From NCBI RefSeq assembly GCF_026125825.1, contig NZ_JAHCKK010000025.1, forward strand, positions 1 to 50,600: a stretch of 50,600 nt of DNA, in the 5' to 3' direction. A model generated the notes under the pieces. The model saw only the letters and a program-made list of their open reading frames with translations. It was not told where the DNA came from and did no database searches. Shown here piece after piece: positions 1 through 10,531 of this stretch (within the stretch, counting starts at the first letter, position 1; every line of letters begins with the position of its first letter). The position numbers and the translations under genes were made by a program. Source of the stretch: Hydrogenophaga sp. (GTDB lineage: Bacteria; Pseudomonadota; Gammaproteobacteria; Burkholderiales; Burkholderiaceae_C).

Positions 1-237
1 GCCCCCGGCCTGCGGGGGGTGGTCGCGCGCATGCGCCCGCGCCGCTGCGGCCCGCCTGTCGTCGCCGGTCCGCCGCCGCACGGCCGGGTACAGCGCGAGC
101 AGCGTGTCCACGCAGGCCTTGAGCACGGTGTTTCGGTAGACCGCGAAGCCGGGTTGGCGCGCCAGCGCGGATGAAGTGGGTTCATCGGCGGACCACAGGT
201 CGCGCCAGAAAGCGGTCTGAAAGTCGGCGTGGTTCAT
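1..237 (-). CDS. bufC: BufC/HvfC-type DUF2063 protein, 3' part missing at window edge
   Basis: This is the N-terminal 79 codons of a DUF2063 (HvfC/BufC) protein; the rest lies beyond the left edge. The family is the partner of DUF692/MNIO maturases in RiPP metallophore operons and is thought to present the precursor peptide to the enzyme. Seen in sequence: an open frame from ATG at 237-235 with no stop to base 1. The start has the family look, with FAVYRNTVLKACVDTL near residues 32-47 followed by LYPAVRR. The start codon overlaps the stop of the upstream gene as ATGA, which implies translational coupling. The stretch after YPAVRR is unusually Arg/Ala rich, so the C-terminal part cannot be judged. 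The family call is fairly secure; the name follows from operon context. Confidence 0.75.
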   Translation of the reverse strand, partial: MNHADFQTAFWRDLWSADEPTSSALARQPGFAVYRNTVLKACVDTLLALYPAVRRRTGDDRRAAAARAHARDHPPQAGG

Positions 238-1067
238 GCCACCACCTCGCGCGCTCGGCTGAGTTGGGCATGCGCGCGGTCGCGTTCGGCCATCAGCACC
301 TCGAAGGCGGGCAGGTTGCCGTCGCGCTCGATGAGCGTGGGCCGGGGGCCGATGCGCTCGATGAGGTGTTCGTGGAGCCGCCACACCGGTTCGGCCACGG
401 GCGCGTCGTGGCCATCGATGAGCAGACCCGAGCCCAGCGCCGGGTCCTCGTGGTGGCCCGCGAGGTGGACTTCCATCACGGCATCGGCCGGCAGGCGGTC
501 CAGCGCGTCGAGCGGGTCGGTGCCGATGTTGTGCGCCGAAACGAACAGGTTGTTCAGGTCCACCAGCAGGCCGCAGCCGGTGCGCCGCACCAGCTGTTGC
601 AGAAAGTCGGGCTCGTCCCAGTCGTGGCCTGTGAGGTGCAGGTAGTGCGACGGGTTTTCGATTGCGATGCGGCAGCCCAGGGCATCCTGCACGCGCTCGA
701 TGTTGGCGGCGGTGTGCTGCAGCGCTTCGTGGGTGCGCACGAACGGCAGCAGGTCGGGGGCGTAGTGGGGCCCCAGCCTGCTCCAGGCGAGGTGTTCGGA
801 CACGAGCGCTGGCTGCAGCCTGCGCACCAGGGCCGCGAGCTGCGACAGGTGGGCTCGGTCGGGTGGCCCTTGACCGGCCAGCGAGAGCGAGACGCCATGC
901 AGCGACACCGGGTGGTGCGCGCGCACGGCCTCCAGCCACGCCAGGCGCGGGCCGCCGGCCACCAGGTGATTTTCGGCGTGCACCTCAAACCACAGGCCGG
1001 CCGCCCGGGAGCCGCAGGCCGCATCGAAATGCTCAGGCTTGAGGCCGAGGCCTGCGCTCAGGTCCAT
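234..1067 (-). CDS. bufB: BufB/HvfB-type MNIO (DUF692) peptide-modifying oxidase
   Basis: This is a multinuclear non-heme iron oxidative enzyme (DUF692, TIM barrel). In bufferin systems this family converts Cys residues of the BufA precursor into heterocycles that bind copper. The protein has 277 residues from the chosen start. Visible candidate metal ligands typical of the fold are H57 (SLHGVSLSL), E91/H92 (SEHLAWS), E137-N138 (IENPSHY), D170 and N173 (LVDLNNL), H179, H201 (MEVHLAGH) and E247/D249 (IERDGN). The open frame extends 27 codons further upstream, but that part overlaps bufA. The ATG at 1067 lies 7 nt after the bufA stop and begins MDLSAGLGLKPEHF, the usual family start. It is second in a bufA-bufB-bufC operon. 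The family is secure; the substrate is inferred from the neighbour. Confidence 0.92.
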   Translation of the reverse strand: MDLSAGLGLKPEHFDAACGSRAAGLWFEVHAENHLVAGGPRLAWLEAVRAHHPVSLHGVSLSLAGQGPPDRAHLSQLAALVRRLQPALVSEHLAWSRLGPHYAPDLLPFVRTHEALQHTAANIERVQDALGCRIAIENPSHYLHLTGHDWDEPDFLQQLVRRTGCGLLVDLNNLFVSAHNIGTDPLDALDRLPADAVMEVHLAGHHEDPALGSGLLIDGHDAPVAEPVWRLHEHLIERIGPRPTLIERDGNLPAFEVLMAERDRAHAQLSRAREVVA

Positions 1068-1074
1068 GGGCGGC

Positions 1075-1368
1075 TCAGCCTTTGACGGGTTGCAGCGAGC
1101 CCATGCCGCTGGGCGTCTTGATGCCCACGCAGGTGCCGGCGGGCACATACTTCCAGGCGTTGGCTTGGTAGTCCATCTTGGAGGTGCCGGCGCAGGTGGT
1201 GCCGGGGCCGGCGGCGCAGTCGTTCTTGCCGGCCATCGCCACGCCGTAGCAGCGTTCCTTGGCGCCAGCGGCGCTCTTGGCGTCTGGCATGGTGGACTGC
1301 GCGAGCGCGGCGCCGGTGGTGAGGGCGGCCAGCGTGGCCAGGGTCAGGGTCAGTTGCGAGGTGTTCAT
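1075..1368 (-). CDS. bufA: Bufferin precursor peptide BufA (DUF2282), exported, four cysteines
   Basis: This is a DUF2282 protein of 97 residues, the proposed RiPP metallophore precursor of the bufferin family, which sequesters copper and perhaps other metals in the periplasm. Residues 1-24 form a Sec-type signal peptide with an ALA cleavage box (TGAALAQS). The mature part holds exactly four Cys: C40 (ERCYG), C51 (NDCAAG), C59 (TTCAGTS) and C80 (AGTCVG). This matches the conserved bufferin pattern. An AAGGAG ribosome site precedes the ATG at 1368. It is first in the operon with the maturase genes bufB and bufC, and transcription likely starts from the GTAACC-N16-CGAA promoter at 1425-1450. 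The function is known from homologues; which Cys are modified here is not visible from DNA. Confidence 0.9.
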   Translation of the reverse strand: MNTSQLTLTLATLAALTTGAALAQSTMPDAKSAAGAKERCYGVAMAGKNDCAAGPGTTCAGTSKMDYQANAWKYVPAGTCVGIKTPSGMGSLQPVKG

Positions 1369-1424
1369 GAGAGGCTCCTTGGGGTGGGTGGCCGCGCCGA
1401 CCAGCCGGCGCTTCCGGTGGCTAT

Positions 1425-1450
1425 TTCGTCCCAGCCTGTTCGTGGGTTAC
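1425..1450 (-). promoter_or_regulatory. ECF (SigF-like) promoter of the bufABC operon
   Basis: On the minus strand GTAACC (1450-1445) and CGAA (1428-1425) are separated by exactly 16 nt. This is, as I recall it, the consensus of the Caulobacter SigF regulon that includes its bufferin operon. The start of transcription would fall near 1418, leaving about a 50-nt leader before bufA. Confidence 0.8.
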
Positions 1451-1494
1451 AGGTCCGACGAAGCATCGCGCGTTTTATTTTTTTCGGCCTTGAT

Positions 1495-1520
1495 GTAACT
1501 TTGGCGCGCCATGACACGAA
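1495..1520 (+). promoter_or_regulatory. ECF (SigF-like) autoregulatory promoter of the sigma gene
   Basis: GTAACT (1495-1500) and CGAA (1517-1520) are again 16 nt apart, the same architecture as the bufA promoter on the other strand. The -10 element lies inside the first codons of the longest open frame of the sigma gene. The transcript would therefore start near 1527, which rules out the ATG at 1511 if this promoter is used. Confidence 0.75.
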
Positions 1521-1528
1521 TAGCTGAC

Positions 1529-2074
1529 GTGACCGCGACTGAAAACGAATTGCACGGACTCTTTGTGGCGGGGCTGGACGGCGATGGCGCCGCCTACCAC
1601 CGTTTCCTGCAGCGCCTGGCCTCGTTGCTGCGCGGCTATTTCCGCCGCCGTCTGCAGCAGTTGCCCGACGAGGTGGAAGACCTGGTGCAGGAGACCTTGA
1701 TGGCCGTGCACGCCCAGCGCCAGACCTATCGCCGCGGCGAGCCACTGACGGCCTGGGTGCATGCACTGGCTCGCTACAAGCTGGTGGATCTGTGGCGACG
1801 GCGCGCCCGGCATGAGGCGTTCAACGATCCGCTGGACGACGAGCTGGAGGTGTTTGCGCGGTCCGACAGCGAGGAGGGCGAGGCGCGGCGCGACCTGGGT
1901 CGCTTGCTGGAGCAGTTGCCAGACCACCAGCGCTTGCCCATCCAGCACACCAAGCTCGAAGGCCTGTCGGTCGCCGAGGCGGCCCGGCTCACGGGCATGA
2001 GCGAGTCCGCCGTCAAGGTGGGTGTGCACAGGGGCATCAAGGCGCTGGCGCGCCAATGGAAAGGACAAGCATGA
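1529..2074 (+). CDS. ECF RNA polymerase sigma factor, SigF-like
   Basis: This is an extracytoplasmic-function sigma factor. Region 2 is visible as [17 protein letters not shown] followed by [19 protein letters not shown]. Region 4 is the helix-turn-helix [20 protein letters not shown] with [12 protein letters not shown]. An ATG at 1511 would give 187 residues, but the putative promoter -10 (1517-1520) lies downstream of it. I therefore place the start at the in-frame GTG 1529, giving 181 residues on a leaderless or nearly leaderless mRNA. It overlaps the next gene, a membrane anti-sigma factor of NrsF type, as ATGA. The divergent bufABC operon carries the same promoter motif, so this factor probably controls it in response to metal stress. 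The family is secure; the exact start is inferred. Confidence 0.88.
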   Translation: MTATENELHGLFVAGLDGDGAAYHRFLQRLASLLRGYFRRRLQQLPDEVEDLVQETLMAVHAQRQTYRRGEPLTAWVHALARYKLVDLWRRRARHEAFNDPLDDELEVFARSDSEEGEARRDLGRLLEQLPDHQRLPIQHTKLEGLSVAEAARLTGMSESAVKVGVHRGIKALARQWKGQA

Positions 2075-2712
2075 AAACCGACGATCTGATGACGCTGCTG
2101 GCCACCGGTGCCGCGCCTGTGCCCCGGCATGTGGGTGAGCGCCGCTTCGCCCTCGCGCTGGGCATGGGGTTGCTGCTGGCCCTGGCCTGGGTCCATTTGA
2201 AGTACGGCGTGCGCAGCGACCTGCGCGTCGTCTGGGCCACGCCGGCGTTCGGGTTCAAGCTGGCGATGCCGCTGGCGGTGGCGGCCAGTGGGTTGGCGGT
2301 CGTGTTCCGGCTGGCGCACCCGGGCGCGCGCGTGCGCGCATGGGCGTGGGGGCTGTGGCTGCCCGTGGCGCTGCTGTGGGCCTGGGCCGCGCTGGTGCTG
2401 GTGCAGGCGGCTCCCGGCGCGCGGGTGGCCCTGGTGCTGGGCGATACCTGGCGCTACTGCGTCTTCAATGTGATGGCCACGGCCTTGCCGGTGGGGCTCG
2501 CCCTGTTCTGGGCTCTGCGCGGACTGGCGCCCACCCGACCCGCGCTGACGGGTGCCGCGGCGGGCTGGCTGGCGGGGGCCGCGGGTGCTTCGGTGTACGC
2601 CCTGCATTGCCCAGAGATGCAGGCGCCTTTTCTGGCCGTCTGGTACGTGCTGGGCATGGCGGCGTGCGCCCTGCTGGGTGCACTGGCCGGGTGGCGTTGG
2701 TTGCGCTGGTAG
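2071..2712 (+). CDS. nrsF: NrsF-type (DUF1109) membrane anti-sigma factor
   Basis: This is a 213-residue inner-membrane protein of the DUF1109/NrsF family, which holds its cognate ECF sigma factor inactive until metal or redox stress. A short cytoplasmic N-terminus ([20 protein letters not shown]) precedes about six hydrophobic segments between residues 26 and 208. The two Cys positions reported as important for sensing in NrsF appear present: C130 (WRYCVFNV) and C180 (ALHCPEM). The start ATG at 2071 overlaps the sigma stop, with AAAGGA just upstream. An in-frame ATG at 2056 is less likely because it lies within that ribosome site. Co-translation with the sigma gene fits the usual sigma/anti-sigma arrangement. 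Confidence 0.9.
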   Translation: MKTDDLMTLLATGAAPVPRHVGERRFALALGMGLLLALAWVHLKYGVRSDLRVVWATPAFGFKLAMPLAVAASGLAVVFRLAHPGARVRAWAWGLWLPVALLWAWAALVLVQAAPGARVALVLGDTWRYCVFNVMATALPVGLALFWALRGLAPTRPALTGAAAGWLAGAAGASVYALHCPEMQAPFLAVWYVLGMAACALLGALAGWRWLRW

Positions 2713-2734
2713 GCCCCGCACGAGGCCGTCGCCA

Positions 2735-4684
2735 TCAAGCCCTTTCCGGGCGGTCCAGCGCCCGCTGGATGAAATGCCGCTTCACCCGCGTCCTGGGCGC
2801 GGGCTCGTGCAGGTGGCTGAACCAGGCCCGCACATCCTCATCCAGCCCGATGCCGTGCATGTAGTTGTAAATGGCCTTGCGCAGGCCGATGCCCAGCGCG
2901 TCGTGGTCCACGCCGGTGGGATCGATGAAGCCGATGTCGTTCTTGGCAAAGGTCACCTCGGGCAGGGGCACGAGCTCGATGCCATAGGCCGCCGGGTCCA
3001 GGCCCACGGGGGAGTGCACGGTGCATGAGAAGCGGTGGAAGAAGCCGCTCTGGATGCAGCCGTTCTCGAAGAGCTGGCGCACGTACTCGAGCGAGTCCAC
3101 CGTGTCCTGCACGGTCTGCGTGGGAAAACCGTACATGAGGTAGGCATGCACCAAGATGCCCGCGTCTGAAAAGCCCTTGGTGACGCGCGCGACCTGTTCG
3201 ACGGACACGCCCTTCTTCATGAGGGTGAGCAGCCGGTCGCTGGCCACTTCGAGCCCGCCGCTCATGGCGATGCAGCCGCTGTCGGCGAGCTGTTGGCACA
3301 GCTCGGGGGTGAAGGTTTTTTCGAAGCGGATGTTGCCCCACCAGGAGACGGGCAGTTGCCGGCGCAGCAACTCGTCGGCCAGGGCCTTGAGGGCCTTGGG
3401 GGGCGCGGCTTCGTCGACGAAGTGGAAGCCGGTCTGGCCGGTCTCGTTGACGATGGCTTCGATGCGGTCGGCCAGGGTGGATGCAGACGCGGTTTCGTAG
3501 CGGCTGATGTAGTCCAGGCTCACGTCGCAGAAGCTGCACTTCTTCCAGTAGCAGCCGTGGGCCACGGTGAGCTTGTTCCAGCGACCGTCGCTCCACAGGC
3601 GGTGCATGGGATTGAGCATGTCGAGCAGGCTCAGGTAGCGCTCCAGCGGCAGGCCGTCCCAGGTGGGGGTGCCCACGTCTTCAAACGGCACATCGGGTTC
3701 GATGAAGTTGATGTACTTCACCGTGGCGGCACCGTCTTCATGGGCTTCGCGCACGAAGGTGCGCACCAGCCGCTGCCGGGAGCGCTTGCGGTCGAGGAAC
3801 TCCAGCAGCGCGAGCAGGGGGCGTTCGCCGGCGTCGAGGGTGACGTAGTCGACCAAGTCAAACAGGCGGGGCTCGGCGAGCTCGCGCAACTCGGTGTTGA
3901 CGAATCCACCGCCCAGGGCAATGGTGATGTGAGGGTTCTGGCCCTTGATGGTCTGCGCGATGCGCAGCGCAGCGTAGAGCGCGCCGGGGAAGGGCACGGA
4001 GAGCAGCACCACGTCGGGCTTGTGTTGCTGCAAGGTGGCGAGGGTGAGGGTGTGCAGCACCTCGTCGACCAGGGTGAAGGGCGCGGCAAGCGCGGCGGCC
4101 ATGGGCTCGAAGCTGGGCTGGCTGCTGGCGAGCGATTCGGCGTAGCGCACGAAGGCAAAGCGTTCGTCCACGGCATCGCGCAGCACATCGGCCAGGTCGT
4201 TGAGGTACAGGGTGGCGATGTGGCGGGCCTTGTCTTGCACGCCGAGGGCGCCGAAGGCCCAGGCCAGGGGGTCGCCGCCTTCTTCGCCGAGGGCTGCGTC
4301 CACGTACACCTCCAAGGCGCTGAAGCGGGGGCCTTCGGGCAGGAGTTCTCGCGCGGCGATGCGGTGGGCCAGGGTGGCGTCGCGGCCTTGCAGGAAGGCG
4401 ATGACGGGGCCGATGGTGCCTCGGTATCGGTCGAACTGGTCGAGGAAGGCGTGCACGCTGGCGCTGCGCTGGGCTTCGGGCTGGGCCAGGGCGCGGCCGC
4501 GCACGGCTTCGAGGCCGGCGGGGGTGAAAAGCTTGAGCACCAGCGCCAGGGCGAGGTCGGCCTGCACGGCGTCGACGCCGCGCGAGCGCAGGAAGCCGGT
4601 GATGTAGGCGGTGGAGGGGTAGGGCGTGTTGAGCTGGGTCATCGGGGGGATGAGGCTCAGCACGCGCGGGGCGTGGGTGGTCAT
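2735..4684 (-). CDS. B12-binding-like radical SAM protein with CX4CX2C cluster motif
   Basis: This is a 649-residue protein. Residues about 220-300 form a cobalamin-binding-like Rossmann region (PDVVLLSVPFPGAL, IALGGGFVNTE, DYVTLDAGE) without an obvious DxHxxG cobalamin-ligand motif. The radical SAM barrel follows, with C378, C383 and C386 in HGCYWKKCSFCD; the spacing is CX4CX2C rather than CX3CX2C. Downstream barrel elements are visible (SGGLEVASDRLLTLMKKGV, LMYGFPTQT). It is convergent with nrsF, separated by 22 bp, so there is no sign that it belongs to that operon. The ATG at 4684 begins MTTHAPRVLSLIPPMTQ, as is normal for this family. Its substrate is unknown. Confidence 0.8.
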   Translation of the reverse strand: MTTHAPRVLSLIPPMTQLNTPYPSTAYITGFLRSRGVDAVQADLALALVLKLFTPAGLEAVRGRALAQPEAQRSASVHAFLDQFDRYRGTIGPVIAFLQGRDATLAHRIAARELLPEGPRFSALEVYVDAALGEEGGDPLAWAFGALGVQDKARHIATLYLNDLADVLRDAVDERFAFVRYAESLASSQPSFEPMAAALAAPFTLVDEVLHTLTLATLQQHKPDVVLLSVPFPGALYAALRIAQTIKGQNPHITIALGGGFVNTELRELAEPRLFDLVDYVTLDAGERPLLALLEFLDRKRSRQRLVRTFVREAHEDGAATVKYINFIEPDVPFEDVGTPTWDGLPLERYLSLLDMLNPMHRLWSDGRWNKLTVAHGCYWKKCSFCDVSLDYISRYETASASTLADRIEAIVNETGQTGFHFVDEAAPPKALKALADELLRRQLPVSWWGNIRFEKTFTPELCQQLADSGCIAMSGGLEVASDRLLTLMKKGVSVEQVARVTKGFSDAGILVHAYLMYGFPTQTVQDTVDSLEYVRQLFENGCIQSGFFHRFSCTVHSPVGLDPAAYGIELVPLPEVTFAKNDIGFIDPTGVDHDALGIGLRKAIYNYMHGIGLDEDVRAWFSHLHEPAPRTRVKRHFIQRALDRPERA

Positions 4685-4813
4685 GGCTTTTCCGGGCGTG
4701 GCGACGATGTTAAGGCTTGGGGCCGTTTTTCGTTTTGCCCAGGGTTTGTGGTGCTTCGGTCTTCGGTTGTGGCAGGCACCTACCTCGCGTCAGGCCGGTG
4801 GCGGGATCCGATT

Positions 4814-5111
4814 GCTCCGGCCTTGCTCGCGGGCGACTGCCCGTGCGCTCAGCGATTGCCTCGTCAACACCGTTGTTGTCGCGCCGCCTCTGTGGCAACC
4901 GCGAATGGAGGCCTGCGCATTCGGACGCCGCCACCGTCCTGCAGGACGGGTAGGCGCGCCACCTTTGCGAGCCTGCTCTTGTGGTGGGGCGGGTGGTCCG
5001 GGCATGAGGGCGCTGGCCCCATTCGCGGTTGCCACAAGAGCGGGTGCGCCCGCGCGGTGTTGATGAAGCGATCTCTGTGCGCTCCGGCAGACACCCGCGA
5101 GCGGCCGGCGC
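4814..5111. repeat. Degenerate long inverted repeat in a gene-free stretch
   Basis: The 484 bp between the radical SAM gene and gcvP hold no supportable gene. Two arms, 4814-4918 and 5010-5111, are imperfect reverse complements of each other over about 100 nt; by eye roughly three quarters of bases match. The best core is at 4891-4918 and 5010-5036 (tgtggcaaccgcgaatgg in one arm, its reverse complement in the other). The 91-nt spacer contains a perfect 16-bp palindrome, CCGTCCTGCAGGACGG at 4934-4949. Two copies of a dispersed repeat in opposite orientation are the likely explanation; neither arm was noticed elsewhere in the window. Confidence 0.6.
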
Positions 5112-5168
5112 CAGCATGACCGGACCACCCGACCTCGCCCACCCTGTCGGCGAGGAATCAGGACGTCA

Positions 5169-8072
<2,904 letters not shown>

Positions 8073-8105
8073 GGCAGGCCTCAAAAGAATGCGGAGATGT
8101 GTCGT

Positions 8106-8474
8106 TTACTGCGCCGCGAAGGCGTTGTACGCGGTTTCGTCGAGCAGGGCGTCGACCTGGGCCGGGTCGGAGAGCTTGACCTTGAAGAACCAGCCTGCCT
8201 TGAGCGGATCGGTGTTGGCCAACGACGGGTCGGCGCGCAGGGCTTCGTTGACTTCGGTGATTTCGCCGCTGATGGGCATGTACACGTCGGCTGCAGCCTT
8301 CACGGACTCGACCACGCCAGCCACATCCTTCTGCGCGAAGGTCTTGCCGACTTCGGGCAGGTCGACGAAGACCACGTCGCCCAGCGCGTCTTGTGCGTGC
8401 ACGGTGATGCCGACGGTGGCGATGCCGCCGTCAACGGTGATCCATTCGTGGTCTTCGGTGTACTTGGTGGTCAT
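8106..8474 (-). CDS. gcvH: Glycine cleavage system H protein
   Basis: This is the lipoyl carrier of the glycine cleavage complex, 122 residues, shuttling the aminomethyl group between the P and T proteins. The sequence shows the H-protein start [12 protein letters not shown] and the lipoylation site K59 in [12 protein letters not shown]. It ends with [18 protein letters not shown] precedes the ATG at 8474. It sits between gcvT (39 nt upstream) and gcvP, in the same order and orientation as in many proteobacteria. Confidence 0.97.
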   Translation of the reverse strand: MTTKYTEDHEWITVDGGIATVGITVHAQDALGDVVFVDLPEVGKTFAQKDVAGVVESVKAAADVYMPISGEITEVNEALRADPSLANTDPLKAGWFFKVKLSDPAQVDALLDETAYNAFAAQ

Positions 8475-8513
8475 GGAATTGCTCCTGGAAAAGAATGAAA
8501 ACGAAAAGGGCGA

Positions 8514-9698
8514 TCAGCCGCGGAAGTATCGGTTGGGCACGAAGGGCATGGCGCTGACTTCCATGGGCACGGGCTTGCCGCGCACCATGGCCACCACGGG
8601 CGTGCCCAGGGCGGCGTGTTCGGGGGTGACGTAGCCGATGGCGATGGGCTTGTTGGCACTGGGGCCGATGAGGCCGCTGGAGGTCTTGCCGATCACTTCG
8701 CCTTGGGCGTTCTGCAACTCGACGTTCTCGCGCACAGGCACCCACTCCTGGGCGATCAGGCCCACGCGCTTGCGCGCCAGGGGTGCGCTGCCATCGAGCT
8801 GCGCGAGCACGTGCGCCGCGCCGGGAAAGCCGCCTGCGCGCGCGCCGCCGGTGCGCCGCACCTTCTGCATGGCCCAGTTGAGCCCGGCCTCCACGGGGGT
8901 GGTGGTGGTGTCGATGTCGTTGCCGTAGAGGCACAGGCCGGCCTCGAGGCGCAGCGAGTTGCGAGCGCCCAGGCCGATGGGCATCACTTCCGGCTGGGCC
9001 AGCACGGTGCGCACGAACTGGTCGGCGCGCTCGCCTGGCAAGGAGATTTCAAAGCCGTCTTCGCCCGTGTAGCCACTGCGGGTGACGAAGAGGTCGGCGC
9101 CATGCCATTGGAAGGGCGAGCCGGTCATGAAGACGAGTTTCTCGACCCCGGGCACGAGGCGCTGCAGCACATTGACCGCCAGCGGGCCCTGCAGGGCGAG
9201 CAGGGCACGGTCGGGCAGCGGGATGACCTCGCATCGCGAGCCGATGCGCGCCTGGATGTGCGCGATGTCGCCGGCCTTGCAGGCGCCGTTGACGATGACG
9301 AAAAGGTCGTGCCCGCGGTTGACGAACATCAGGTCGTCAATGATGCCGCCCGCCTCGTTGAGCAGCAGGCCGTAGCGCTGTTTGCCCACGCCGAGGTCGA
9401 TCACATCCACCGGCATGAGCGTTTCGAAGGCGGCCGGGGCGTCGGCTCCGACCAGGCGCAGCTGGCCCATGTGCGAGACGTCGAACAGGCCGGCGGCCTT
9501 GCGCGTGTGGTGGTGTTCGGCCATGAGGCCGGTGGGGTACTGCACCGGCATGTCGTAGCCGGCAAAGGGCACCATGCGGGCGCCCAGTTCGACGTGGAGC
9601 TTGTGCAGAGGGGTCTGGAGAAGCGGAGCGGCGGCAGCTGGCACGGGAGAGGCTTTCAGGAAAGAGGGCAGGCCCCGGCGGGGCGAAACACGGTTCAT
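8514..9698 (-). CDS. gcvT: Aminomethyltransferase, T-protein of glycine cleavage
   Basis: This is the folate-dependent T-protein, which releases ammonia from aminomethyl-lipoyl-GcvH and forms methylene-tetrahydrofolate. From the ATG at 9698 it has 394 residues; the family body begins at LLQTPLHKLHVELGARMVPF near residue 26. Characteristic segments are AGLFDVSHMGQ, SGYTGEDGFEISLPG and GLGARNSLRLEAGLCLYGND. The first 20 residues are not conserved-looking, and a GTG at 9644 is an alternative start. No strong ribosome site distinguishes the two. It is first in the gcvTHP operon, directly downstream of the tandem glycine riboswitch, whose last aptamer ends only about 13 nt before the ATG. Confidence 0.95.
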   Translation of the reverse strand: MNRVSPRRGLPSFLKASPVPAAAAPLLQTPLHKLHVELGARMVPFAGYDMPVQYPTGLMAEHHHTRKAAGLFDVSHMGQLRLVGADAPAAFETLMPVDVIDLGVGKQRYGLLLNEAGGIIDDLMFVNRGHDLFVIVNGACKAGDIAHIQARIGSRCEVIPLPDRALLALQGPLAVNVLQRLVPGVEKLVFMTGSPFQWHGADLFVTRSGYTGEDGFEISLPGERADQFVRTVLAQPEVMPIGLGARNSLRLEAGLCLYGNDIDTTTTPVEAGLNWAMQKVRRTGGARAGGFPGAAHVLAQLDGSAPLARKRVGLIAQEWVPVRENVELQNAQGEVIGKTSSGLIGPSANKPIAIGYVTPEHAALGTPVVAMVRGKPVPMEVSAMPFVPNRYFRG

Positions 9699-9711
9699 CC
9701 GTGCGCTGCCC

Positions 9712-9925
9712 CACTGTCCGCTTTACCTGAGAGATTCACGCGGGCGATGCCGCGCTTGCTCCTTCGGTGGGCCGCTTCGAGGAACGGCCTCTCTCCAGGG
9801 GGGTACACCGGCCTCGCGGCCCGTGTTTGCCAGTCCTTTTGCCTGAGCGTTCAGGGCACCCGGGATGCGGTGCCGCCTGCGCCTTCGGCGAGCCTGCTCC
9901 GGGGACCGGACCGGCTTCTCTCCTG
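9712..9925 (-). ncRNA. Tandem glycine riboswitch (two aptamers) upstream of gcvT
   Basis: On the minus strand two copies of the glycine aptamer follow each other. Aptamer 1 spans about 9925-9825: GGAGAGA, then GCCGAAGGCGCAGGC, ending CGCTCAGGCAAAAGGAC. Aptamer 2 spans about 9797-9712: GGAGAGAGGCC, then ACCGAAGGAGCAAGC, ending AATCTCTCAGGTAAAGCGGA. These are the recognisable signature stretches of the class. The element lies directly ahead of gcvT, so glycine binding is expected to turn on gcvTHP. No clear terminator with a U-run lies between aptamer 2 and gcvT. A GCCCCGCCGGGGC hairpin just inside the gcvT frame might take part in control. Confidence 0.95.
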
Positions 9926-9966
9926 ACCCGGCGAGTGTATCGCACGGCGCCGGGCGGGCTGGTGTT

Positions 9967-10461
9967 TCAAGGCGTTTCCAGGGCCGATTCCGGCAGCAGC
10001 CGGGCCAGCCGCATGCCGATGCCATCGGCGCGCTCGCTGCCGGCCAGGCGCTCCACGTCGGCCATCATGGCGCGGCTAACGGCCAGCATCGCCCGCACGT
10101 CGCGGGCTTCGCGCAGGGCGTCGCGGTAGCGCTGAGCCATGGCCTTGTCGCGCGGGGCAAACATGCGCTCGCTCAGATCGAAGAGGAACATGCGTGCGCT
10201 GGCGAGCGAGCGCGGGCCGGAGAAGGCGTCGGCCGAGACCGCGAGCGCGGCGGCGGGAGGGGCGGCGGGTTGCTCGTCGACCAGGTAGCCGCGCGCGACA
10301 AGGTCGGCCGCGAGCGCGGGACCCTGGCCATCGAACAGGGCAAACAGTTCGGCATCGGGTTTGCGGCCGTCGGCCAGCAGCAGCAAGGCGCGCTCGCGCT
10401 GGGCGAGGCGGCGTTGCCCGGGTTGCAGCTCGGCCCGGCCCTTCTGGGTTTTGTTCAGCAT
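9967..10461 (-). CDS. Hypothetical protein, 164 residues
   Basis: I do not recognise this family. From the ATG at 10461 (MLNKTQKGRAEL) the product is a soluble, Ala/Arg/Leu-rich helical protein without signal peptide or membrane segment. The first 70 residues (RALLLLADGRKPDAELFALF, then LAADLVARGYLVDE) resemble a small winged-helix module such as is found in many regulators, but this is only a shape judgement. An alternative ATG at 10506 would add MGCPKCRLRVRRRDA, which has a CXXC; neither start has a good ribosome site. It lies downstream of the ETF-QO terminator and so probably has its own promoter, and ends 42 nt before the riboswitch on the same strand. Confidence 0.6.
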   Translation of the reverse strand: MLNKTQKGRAELQPGQRRLAQRERALLLLADGRKPDAELFALFDGQGPALAADLVARGYLVDEQPAAPPAAALAVSADAFSGPRSLASARMFLFDLSERMFAPRDKAMAQRYRDALREARDVRAMLAVSRAMMADVERLAGSERADGIGMRLARLLPESALETP

Positions 10462-10531
10462 GGCATCTCGGCGTCGGACACGGAGCCTGCACTTTGGACA
10501 GCCCATGTGACGCCTCGGTGAACGCCGGGCA

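Noticed and set aside
1511-1528. ATG start for the ECF sigma factor
   Set aside because: The promoter -10 motif lies downstream of it; GTG 1529 is preferred, although a second upstream promoter cannot be excluded.
2071-2074. Possible frameshift at the sigma/anti-sigma overlap
   Set aside because: The ATGA overlap is a normal coupled stop-start; both products are complete.
4626-5117. Several overlapping short open frames in the gene-free stretch before gcvP
   Set aside because: All six frames are open in part because the DNA is GC-rich; the inverted repeat accounts for the sequence and no frame shows a family or ribosome site.
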